The notes beneath the pieces are model-generated. The model was not told where the DNA came from. It made no database searches and was given only the letters and a program-made list of their open reading frames with translations. Source: DASPKW01 sp038244055 (lineage in GTDB: Bacteria > Planctomycetota > Phycisphaerae > Tepidisphaerales > Tepidisphaeraceae). Taken from it: DNA of 16,658 nt. The stretch covers positions 1-16,658 of the forward strand of contig JBBRTW010000113.1 in assembly GCA_038244055.1 (NCBI GenBank), written 5' to 3'. Below, piece by piece: positions 1 through 5,767 of this stretch (position 1 is the first letter of the stretch; each line of letters begins with the position of its first letter). The position numbers and the translations under genes are program-made.

Positions 1-1374
1 GACCTTGACCCGCCCGCGCTCGAATTCCAGTTTGGCTTCAGGCGCGGCCAGGTTCTCCGTGTTAGCCGCCACGCCGACGGCCACGAGAACGATATCCGCC
101 TCGATCACGCCCGGGCGCTCGCCGCTGAGCGTCAGCTTCACGCCGCCGCCCCCGCCATTGCCGCTGGCAGGGATTTTCTCGATCTTGTCGGTCTTGGTCT
201 TGGTGTAGATCTTGATTCCGCGCCGGGTGAAGACGCGCTCCAGCAGGATGGAGACATCCTCATCCTCGTTGGGGAGCAGGTGGGGGAGCATTTCGATGAT
301 GACCACTTCCGTGCCGATGGCGCTGTAGAAATCGGCGAACTCGCAGCCGATCGCGCCGGCCCCGATGATGGCCATTTTCTTCGGCTGGGTCGGCAGAGTC
401 ATCGCCTCGCGCGAGGTGATGATGGTCTGGCCGTCGAACTTCGCGAAGGGCAGCTCGGTCGCGCGAGCGCCGACGGCGATGATGATGTGCTCGCCCGTGA
501 ACTCCTTGGTCCCCTGGCCGCTGGTGACCTTCACGCGGTGCGCGCCCAGAATCTGTCCGGTGCCCATTTCATGTTTGACTTTGTACTTGTAAAAGAGGCT
601 GCCGATGCCGTTCTGGAGCTTCTTGGCGATGTTGCGGGATCGGCCGATGATCTTGGAGAAATCGACCTTGATGCCGTCTATGGTGACGCCGTGATCGGAT
701 GAATCCTCGCGGAGATGGCGGATGAACGCGCCATCTTCCAGCAGCGCCTTGGTGGGGATGCACCCCCAGTTGAGGCAGGTGCCGCCGAGGTTTTCGCGCT
801 CGACGCAGAGGACGCGCTTGTTGAGCTGGCCGGCCCGGATGGCGGCCGCGTAACCGGCCGGGCCGCCGCCGATGACGATAAGGTCGAAATTGTAGGAGGC
901 GGCGGGCGCGGATGATTGCGAGGCGGCCGATTGCGGATTGCGGATTGCGGATTGTGGATTGGAAGATGCAGCATGCGCCTTGGCGGTGGTGGCCAGCACC
1001 GCGCCGGCGGGCTTGGTGGAGGGGGCGGGGGCGGATGGCGCGCCCGGCGCGGGGGCGGATGCGGCGGCCGGCTTGGAAGCGGCGGAAGCGGCCGACTTGG
1101 ACGAGAATTGCTTCTTCAGCGCGGCCGGGTCCTCCCCTTTGACGGCGATGACGGCCATGATCGCCCCCACCGCCACCTTATCCCCCGGCTTGAGCGCCAG
1201 ATACGCGATCGTCCCCGCCTCGGGGGCCTCGTAGGGCATGGTGGCCTTGTCGGTTTCGACCTCGGCGATTTCCTCGCCGGCTCTGACGGCATCGCCCTCT
1301 TTTTTGTGCCATTTAATGAGCGTGCCCTCGGTCATGGTGTCCGAAAGCTGGGGCATGGTGATTTCAATGGGCAT
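1..1374 (-). CDS. lpdA: Lipoyl-domain/dihydrolipoamide dehydrogenase (E3) fusion, 3' partial
   Basis: This encodes the E3 flavoprotein of 2-oxoacid dehydrogenase complexes, which reoxidises dihydrolipoamide with NAD+. The first 458 residues are visible; the C-terminal dimerisation domain lies beyond the window edge. Residues 1-80 form a lipoyl domain with the motif ETDKAT (acceptor Lys43). Residues 81-160 are an Ala/Pro/Ser-rich linker of the kind that lets lipoyl domains swing. From residue 162 the FAD site reads DLIVIGGGPAGYAA, followed by the redox-active disulfide GGTCLNWGCIP (Cys200, Cys205) and a second Rossmann motif (IIGAGAIGCEFA). E3 proteins with an attached lipoyl domain are known in several bacteria, so the fusion is unusual but not new. 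The linker includes a translated heptamer repeat. The start at 1374 begins directly at the lipoyl domain, with GGAG about 10 nt upstream. No E1 or E2 gene is visible. Confidence 0.95.
   Translation of the reverse strand, partial: MPIEITMPQLSDTMTEGTLIKWHKKEGDAVRAGEEIAEVETDKATMPYEAPEAGTIAYLALKPGDKVAVGAIMAVIAVKGEDPAALKKQFSSKSAASAASKPAAASAPAPGAPSAPAPSTKPAGAVLATTAKAHAASSNPQSAIRNPQSAASQSSAPAASYNFDLIVIGGGPAGYAAAIRAGQLNKRVLCVERENLGGTCLNWGCIPTKALLEDGAFIRHLREDSSDHGVTIDGIKVDFSKIIGRSRNIAKKLQNGIGSLFYKYKVKHEMGTGQILGAHRVKVTSGQGTKEFTGEHIIIAVGARATELPFAKFDGQTIITSREAMTLPTQPKKMAIIGAGAIGCEFADFYSAIGTEVVIIEMLPHLLPNEDEDVSILLERVFTRRGIKIYTKTKTDKIEKIPASGNGGGGGVKLTLSGERPGVIEADIVLVAVGVAANTENLAAPEAKLEFERGRVKV
930..962. 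repeat. Heptamer tandem array inside the lpdA linker
   Basis: On the plus strand ATTGCGG occurs three times head to tail (930-950), then ATTGTGG and a final ATTGG. A 7-nt unit translates with a 7-residue period, and on the minus strand it gives the peptide NPQSAIR-NPQSA at linker residues 139-150. The reading frame stays open, so the array is carried as coding sequence. It looks like intergenic-type repeat DNA that entered a tolerant linker. Confidence 0.85.
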
Positions 1375-1458
1375 AGGCTGGGTTCTCCGAAATTGCTGAG
1401 GCGGGGAATGATAGGGAAAAGTGAGGAGGTTGTCATGTAGGTGAGAGGCGGGGAGGAA

Positions 1459-1591
1459 TGAACGCCAAGTCGCCAGGACGCAGAGGCCGAAGGAAGAGAA
1501 GGAATTGGTTTATAGCTGGACATCTCGCGGGCTCAGCCCTCTACCCTCAATGCTCCTCTGTTTTCTCCGCGTCCTGGCGTCTTGGCGTTCA
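1459..1591. repeat. Palindromic element 1 (133 bp, 27-bp inverted arms)
   Basis: Arms at 1459-1485 and 1565-1591 are inverted copies matching at 25 of 27 positions. Each arm is an imperfect triple repeat of a roughly 9-bp motif starting CGCC or CGC (CGCCAAG, CGCCAGGA, CGCAGAG). Near the centre GGGC-TCA-GCCC (1529-1539) can form a nested hairpin. There is no coding capacity of its own. The right arm stops exactly where the truncated gene at 1592 begins, and the left arm lies in the upstream region of lpdA. Confidence 0.85.
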
Positions 1592-2201
1592 GTCGGGGAT
1601 CGCCATCGCGCCGTACGTCGGCGTCTCCGGCGACATGGCCTCAATCGACAATGCCAGCCTGACCCTGGATGGCCTGTTCAAGTGGATGAACAATTTTACG
1701 GATACCACGCTGGATGGATGGATCAAATCGAACAAGGGCGTGGCCGATGCCTTTGGCGTATCGCTGGAAGCCTACGAAGGGGGTCAGTCCCTCACGGCTA
1801 CCAATGGCCTGAATGAATCGCTCAAGCAGGCGGCCCAGGACGATCCGCGCATGGGCGATTTCTACAAGCACCTGATTGGGAACTGGGTGGCCGATGGCGG
1901 CCACATCTTCGGGAATTTCGCGCTGGCGACGCCCAACTCGAAGTACGGGTACTGGGGAGCGCTGCAATCGATCGACCAGGCGAGCAGCGTGAAATACAGC
2001 GCCGTGCTGTCGATGATCGGCGGGGCGGCCGCGCCCGCAACCTCGGCAGGGACAGGCGCAACGACGGCGGCGGCCAGCGCGGCGGCGTCTGCGCCGGAAG
2101 TCTATGCGGCCGTGGCGGTGGCGACACCGGCAGGGTATGCGATGGTGGGTTCGAGCGGGTTTGGAGAGCGGCGGCGGGGGGATGAGGATTGGTGGAACTG
2201 A
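1592..2201 (+). pseudogene. 5'-truncated remnant of a large secreted carbohydrate-active-type protein
   Basis: The frame is open from an ATG at 1458, but its first 45 or so codons are translated from palindromic element 1 and look like no protein. Recognisable sequence begins just after the element with AIAPYVGVSG and continues through AFGVSLEAYEGGQSL, DPRMGDFYKHLIGNW and KYGYWGALQSIDQ. From memory this resembles the C-terminal part of large secreted planctomycete proteins, some annotated as cellulose- or carbohydrate-binding, where a conserved YEGGQ segment and a DPRMGDLY segment occur in this order. The final 55 residues are low-complexity Ala/Thr and then a charged tail. There is no signal peptide and no catalytic N-terminal region. 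I read it as a gene fragment cut at the element's edge. A short expressed protein starting at Met1635 or at 1458 is a less likely alternative. Confidence 0.65.
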
Positions 2202-2313
2202 AGACGCGGAAGAGCCTGATGGACACATGATCGGGCAACGAATTGCAGTTTCTCCAGTGCGGCCGACGATGGCCGCGCGGGATTAAGGGGGGGCGGACGT
2301 TTCATTTCAGAAA

Positions 2314-2337
2314 GAGGAGGGATAGGATATTCCTACC
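2314..2337 (+). promoter_or_regulatory. Distant SD and small palindrome ahead of the antitoxin
   Basis: GAGGAGGGA at 2314-2322 is a strong Shine-Dalgarno match but ends 15 nt before the ATG at 2338, which is farther than usual. Between the two lies TAGGA-TAT-TCCTA (2323-2335), a 5-bp inverted repeat. A stop (TAG, 2323) in the antitoxin frame rules out an upstream in-frame start. The palindrome could be an operator for antitoxin autoregulation or could form a hairpin that shortens the effective spacing. Both readings are inference. Confidence 0.4.
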
Positions 2338-2541
2338 ATGACAGTCCGAGCCATATATGAGAATGGTGTGTTTCGTCCGGTTGAGCCGGTGAACCTGCCT
2401 GAGAACACCGAGGTTGAAGTTACGTTGGCGGAATCCGAGGATGGCGCGGCGAATCAGCAGGCAATTTTTGCGATCCTGCGCCAGAATCACCCCTCGGGTG
2501 AGAGCGATGTTGCGGAGCGCCATAATCGACATCAGCCATGA
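2338..2541 (+). CDS. DUF104-family antitoxin
   Basis: This is a 67-residue protein with the signature of the DUF104 (AF2212-like) antitoxin family: TVRAIYENGVFRPVEPVNLP near the N-terminus, then ENTEVEVTL, a short beta-rich domain. The C-terminal 30 residues are polar and probably wrap the partner toxin. Such proteins are normally encoded directly upstream of a PIN-domain ribonuclease, which they neutralise. Here the stop overlaps the next start as ATGA (2538-2541), the classic translationally coupled toxin-antitoxin arrangement. The downstream PIN gene carries a nonsense codon, so this antitoxin may have no active cognate. The gene itself is intact. Confidence 0.85.
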   Translation: MTVRAIYENGVFRPVEPVNLPENTEVEVTLAESEDGAANQQAIFAILRQNHPSGESDVAERHNRHQP

Positions 2542-2939
2542 GAACTGTTTTTCTCGACACGGTCGGACTGTTGGCGCTCTGGGATAGTACGGACCAGTGG
2601 CATGATCAGGCGGTGAAAGCATTGGCTGGCCTGGGGGAGGACGGCATTCGAACCGTCACCACCACCTTTGTGTTACTTGAATGTGGAAATGCATCCGCCC
2701 GACGGCCATATCGGTCATTGGTTGGACAGATGCGCCGCGCTATGCAGGCCGGAGGCAAGTTGATCGTGCCGACGGAAAAGGATTAGGAAGAGGCATGGTC
2801 GGCCTATGAGCGCGGTGAGGGCGCCGATGCGGGAATCGTCGATCATGTTTCAATCGTCGTTATGCGCCGATTGGATATTCGCGACGTGTTCACCAACGAC
2901 AGGCACTTCAAGGCGGCGGGATTTAATACGCTTTTCTAA
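2538..2939 (+). pseudogene. PIN-domain toxin interrupted by an in-frame amber codon
   Basis: The N-terminal 82 residues start MRTVFLDTVGLLALWD, contain the first PIN acidic residue (FLDT) and the second (LLECGNA), and end at a TAG at 2784-2786. Reading straight through in the same frame restores a normal PIN C-terminus to the TAA at 2937-2939: EEAWSAYERG, then DAGIVDHVSIVVM and FTNDRHFKAAGF, which carry the remaining acidic active-site residues. Read-through length is 133 codons, normal for VapC-like toxins. Relatives commonly have an aromatic or charged residue just before the EEAW-like segment, so TGG to TAG is the simplest change (inference). There is no frameshift and no further decay, so the lesion is recent, is a sequencing error, or is read through. 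The truncated product lacks half the active site. Confidence 0.85.
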
Positions 2940-2958
2940 CCCGAATAATTCAGATGAA

Positions 2959-3097
2959 CCACGAAAAACACGAAGGGCACGAAGAAGACCGGAGAAGACT
3001 AGAAATGTACTTGCGCAACGTGCGTTCACCGCTTGCCGACCTCTTGACTGTAAGTCCTTTGGTTCATTCCTCTTCGTGCAATTCGTGTTTTTCGTGG
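2959..3097. repeat. Palindromic element 2 (139 bp, 27-bp inverted arms)
   Basis: Arms 2959-2985 and 3071-3097 are inverted copies matching at 25 of 27 positions. Each arm contains CACGAA three times at 9-bp spacing. It fills the gap between two convergent genes: the toxin remnant stops at 2939 and the FHA-ATPase gene stops at 3128. It could act as a bidirectional terminator or transcript-protecting hairpin, though there is no clear T-tract. The arms are unrelated in sequence to elements 1 and 3. Confidence 0.9.
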
Positions 3098-3127
3098 TGA
3101 ATAATCTGGGCCAAACGGCTTGCGACC

Positions 3128-5026
3128 TCACCGCCCCACAGTCCGATCAATCTCCTCAAACGCCACCGCCCCTTCGCTCACCAACTGATAGCCCGTCTGC
3201 TGCAGCTTCTCGAAATGGGTGTTGGCCAGGGCTTTGGTGAGTTCTCCCATCGTCGGCGAGCGGACGACCGCTTCGCGGAGTTCTTCGGTGGTGCGCAGCA
3301 GTTCGAAGAACGCCCGCCGGCCCGAGTAGCCGGTGGAAAGGCACCTCGGGCAGCCGACGGGGGTGAAGATCTGTTTGACCCCTTCGCCGCCATTCGGGAG
3401 CTTGGCCAATTGCTCGGCCGTCGGGCGGACCGCTCTTTTGCAGAAGGGGCAAAGCTGCCGCACCAGGCGCTGCGCCAGGACCAGGTGCAGGCCCTGCGCG
3501 ATCAAATAGGGTTCGACGCCCAGGTCGAGCAGGCGGAAAATCGTGCCCAGCGTGCCGGTGGTGTGGACGGTGGAGAAAACCATGTGGCCGGTGATGGCCG
3601 ACTGCATGGCGATGCGGGCGGTCTCGGGGTCGCGGATTTCGCCGACCATGATGCAATCGGGGTCCTGCCGCAGCACCGACCGCAGCAGCGCCGAAAAACT
3701 CTTTCCCTCCGCCTCATCCACCGGAATCTGCGTCACTCCATCGATCTGGATTTCCACCGGGTCTTCGATCGTGACGAAATTCTTGCTTGATGTATCCGAT
3801 GAGCGGATCAGCGAATAAAGCGTGGTAGTTTTGCCCGAGCCGGTCGGCCCGCAGACGAGGATCATCCCCTGGTCCTGCTGGATGGCCTCTTCCACTTCCT
3901 TGAGCATCCATTCCGGCAGGCGCAGGTCCTGGATTCGCAGCGGCGCCAGCGCGGTGTCCTGGACGCGGATGACCATCTTCTGCCCGAAGACCGAAGGCGC
4001 GAAGCTGATGCGGTAGTCGATGCGCCGGCCGGGCACGCGGGCGGCGAAGTGGCCCTCCTGGACGATGCTCTTCTGCGTCACGTCAATATCGGCCATGATC
4101 TTGACCAGCGCCGCCAGCTTTACGCCGATCTCGTTGGGGAACTTGGCGACATCGACCATCGAGCCATCGATGCGGACGCGAAGCTGGAAGAACTCGCCCT
4201 TGGGCTCCATGTGGATATCGGTGGCCCGGCTGCGCGCGACCACCAGCAACAGCAGGCGAAGAATCTCCACCGCCTCCTGCCTGGGCTTTTTTTTATCCGG
4301 CGGCGCGGCCGGGTGAACGATCGCGCCGCGGGCGTTCACCATGGCGATGTCGTACTCGCCGAACTGCCGCGCCGGCAGGGAATCGGCCATCTCCTTCAAC
4401 GCCCGAAGATAGGTATCCGTGCTGCCGGATGCCGCGCTGGGCCCATCGGACATTTCCACGGCCAGCGGCGCATCGGGATCATCGGGGACCTCGACCAGAT
4501 CCGCCTCGGTGAGCATATCCACATCGCCCGATCCGCCATTATCGTCGGCACCCAGCCCTTCGAGTTGATCGAGATCGGGCATCTCATCGATCACTTCAGC
4601 ATCTTCGATGACTTCCGCATCATCATCCAGCACTTCCGCATCATCGAGCACTTCGATCGCTTCATCGTCGTCGTCTGCCGCTGGTGGGCGCGGCCGAACC
4701 GGCGGGCGGGCCCCCGCGCCGGCGGCGCTGGGGATGACCAAAACGATCTGTGTCGCCCCGATGCTGACGATATCCCCCGGCAGCAGGCGCGAGGTGGTCG
4801 CGACCTGCCCGTTGATCTTGGTGCCGTTGGAAGAGTTGAGATCGCGCACGCGCCACCCCTCGGGCACGCGCTCGATCACGCAATGTCGCCGGCTCGACAG
4901 CGGATCGGTCACGATGATGTTGTTTTCCGGATGCCGCCCAAGCGTAATGATGGCGCGGGCACCAATCGGAAAGGTGCGCCGGCCGTCAGGGGTGTGGATT
5001 TCCAGGTAAGGCGCGGATTCAGCCAT
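3128..5026 (-). CDS. FHA domain fused to a GspE/PilB-family secretion ATPase
   Basis: This is a 632-residue protein. Residues 7-98 are an FHA domain with the phosphothreonine-binding residues present: LGR (29-31), SSRRH (44-48) and SSNGT (65-69). Residues 115-195 are a strongly acidic Asp/Glu/Ala/Val linker. Residues 245-630 are a type II secretion/type IV pilus ATPase: Asp box ATDIHMEP (268-275), Walker A GPTGSGKT (393-400), Walker B DCIMVGEIRD (457-466), His box TGHMVFSTVHT (479-489), and the zinc-binding pairs CPFC (526-529) and CPRC (559-562). These hexameric cytoplasmic motors power pilin or pseudopilin assembly. The usual N-terminal MshEN domain is absent here and is encoded as a separate gene upstream (5217-5693). 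The ATG at 5026 is preferred over an in-frame TTG at 5062, because the FHA domain starts right after it. The SD is weak. Confidence 0.92.
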   Translation of the reverse strand: MAESAPYLEIHTPDGRRTFPIGARAIITLGRHPENNIIVTDPLSSRRHCVIERVPEGWRVRDLNSSNGTKINGQVATTSRLLPGDIVSIGATQIVLVIPSAAGAGARPPVRPRPPAADDDDEAIEVLDDAEVLDDDAEVIEDAEVIDEMPDLDQLEGLGADDNGGSGDVDMLTEADLVEVPDDPDAPLAVEMSDGPSAASGSTDTYLRALKEMADSLPARQFGEYDIAMVNARGAIVHPAAPPDKKKPRQEAVEILRLLLLVVARSRATDIHMEPKGEFFQLRVRIDGSMVDVAKFPNEIGVKLAALVKIMADIDVTQKSIVQEGHFAARVPGRRIDYRISFAPSVFGQKMVIRVQDTALAPLRIQDLRLPEWMLKEVEEAIQQDQGMILVCGPTGSGKTTTLYSLIRSSDTSSKNFVTIEDPVEIQIDGVTQIPVDEAEGKSFSALLRSVLRQDPDCIMVGEIRDPETARIAMQSAITGHMVFSTVHTTGTLGTIFRLLDLGVEPYLIAQGLHLVLAQRLVRQLCPFCKRAVRPTAEQLAKLPNGGEGVKQIFTPVGCPRCLSTGYSGRRAFFELLRTTEELREAVVRSPTMGELTKALANTHFEKLQQTGYQLVSEGAVAFEEIDRTVGR

Positions 5027-5108
5027 TGCCCGCGATTGTCGTGAACCGCGTCCGGGGGTCAAGGAAGAGGCCTGACGCCTGCCGCATCATGGAATAAATG
5101 CGCATCGC

Positions 5109-5199
5109 GTCATGTTGAGCGCAGCGAAACGTCTAGCATCGCAAAACCGGCACATTGCCTCAACGTGAGAGGCTGGATCCTTCGCAAGCTCAGGATGAC
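5109..5199. repeat. Palindromic element 4 (91 bp) between the MshEN gene and the FHA-ATPase gene
   Basis: The left arm 5109-5137 (GTCATGTTGAGC...) and right arm 5172-5199 (reverse complement GTCATCCTGAGC...) are imperfect inverted copies sharing GTCAT, TGAGC, GCGAA and TCNAGC blocks. It lies in the 190-bp gap between two co-oriented genes, so it would be transcribed as a hairpin between them. A related single arm occurs at 11293-11330. Confidence 0.7.
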
Positions 5200-5216
5200 G
5201 GTGGTCGTAATCGAGA

Positions 5217-5693
5217 TTACGCCTTTAGATTCTCCGCATACTCCGCCATATGCTCGGGCACCGGGAAATGCTTCATCAGGAAATCCCGCAATTGCTCGCG
5301 CTCGGCGATCAGGAAATAGACCGCTTCATCGATCCGCCGGCTGGAGAAATTGACCGCGCGGACCAGATTGTCCGCATCTGTCGCCGCCGTCAGCCCACCC
5401 GCTTCATCGCGGTTGGCCGGCAAAAGGTGGAATTGCCACGCCTGGCGGCGGTTGAGCAGGCGCAGGCAGTCGGAGTCGAAGCGGACATCATCCAGATCGA
5501 CCACTTCCGCCGTGCGCAGGTACTGCTCGACCCACGCATCTTCGACGAGTTGGGGCGCGATGCCGTAGAGGCGCTCGGCCAGATCGCCGAACGGGCGGTG
5601 CGAGGCCTTTTGGACTTTCAAAACATGGGCAACCTGCGCCGCCGAAAGTACGCCTTGTTCAACCAGCAACTGGCCGATGGGAATGGGCTTCAT
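5217..5693 (-). CDS. Stand-alone MshEN/T2SSE_N domain protein
   Basis: This 158-residue protein consists only of the domain that normally begins GspE/PilB/MshE ATPases. Two copies of the repeated MshEN motif are visible: IGQLLVEQGVLSAAQVAHVL (6-25) and FGDLAERLYGIAPQLVEDAW (35-54), each followed by a Gln a few residues on. The usual second part follows, VVDLDDVRFDSDCLRLL (64-80) through to a terminal helix pair ending LRDFLMKHF. MshEN domains are known cyclic-di-GMP receptors in some ATPases. The first motif here has Pro-Ile-Gly where an Arg-Leu-Gly is typical, so ligand binding is uncertain. The next co-oriented gene is the FHA-ATPase that lacks this domain, implying the two proteins work as one split ATPase. 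The start at 5693 is fixed by a strong SD; an open frame extending to 5894 is not used. Confidence 0.85.
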   Translation of the reverse strand: MKPIPIGQLLVEQGVLSAAQVAHVLKVQKASHRPFGDLAERLYGIAPQLVEDAWVEQYLRTAEVVDLDDVRFDSDCLRLLNRRQAWQFHLLPANRDEAGGLTAATDADNLVRAVNFSSRRIDEAVYFLIAEREQLRDFLMKHFPVPEHMAEYAENLKA

Positions 5694-5703
5694 CTGGGGA
5701 GAT

Positions 5704-5709
5704 CCTCCT
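5704..5709 (-). promoter_or_regulatory. Shine-Dalgarno site deciding the MshEN start
   Basis: AGGAGG on the minus strand lies 10 nt upstream of the ATG at 5691-5693. It is one of the best ribosome-binding sites in the window and excludes the longer open frame reaching to 5894, which would overlap the upstream gene. Confidence 0.75.
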
Positions 5710-5767
5710 GAGTTTCTCACATGCCCACCGGTAACGGCCGGGACAGGCTGCAATCTTCTCAAGGGGA

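Noticed and set aside
2806..3240. A 144-codon plus-strand open frame after the toxin
   Set aside because: It starts in a different frame inside the toxin's 3' half and runs through palindromic element 2 into antisense of the ATPase gene.
4049..5044. A 331-codon plus-strand open frame
   Set aside because: It is antisense to the FHA-ATPase gene, which has unmistakable Walker and FHA motifs; the His/Arg/Asp-rich translation is typical of a shadow frame in GC-rich DNA.
5027..5062. TTG start of the FHA-ATPase at 5062
   Set aside because: It adds only 12 residues, lacks a ribosome-binding site, and is not needed for the FHA fold.
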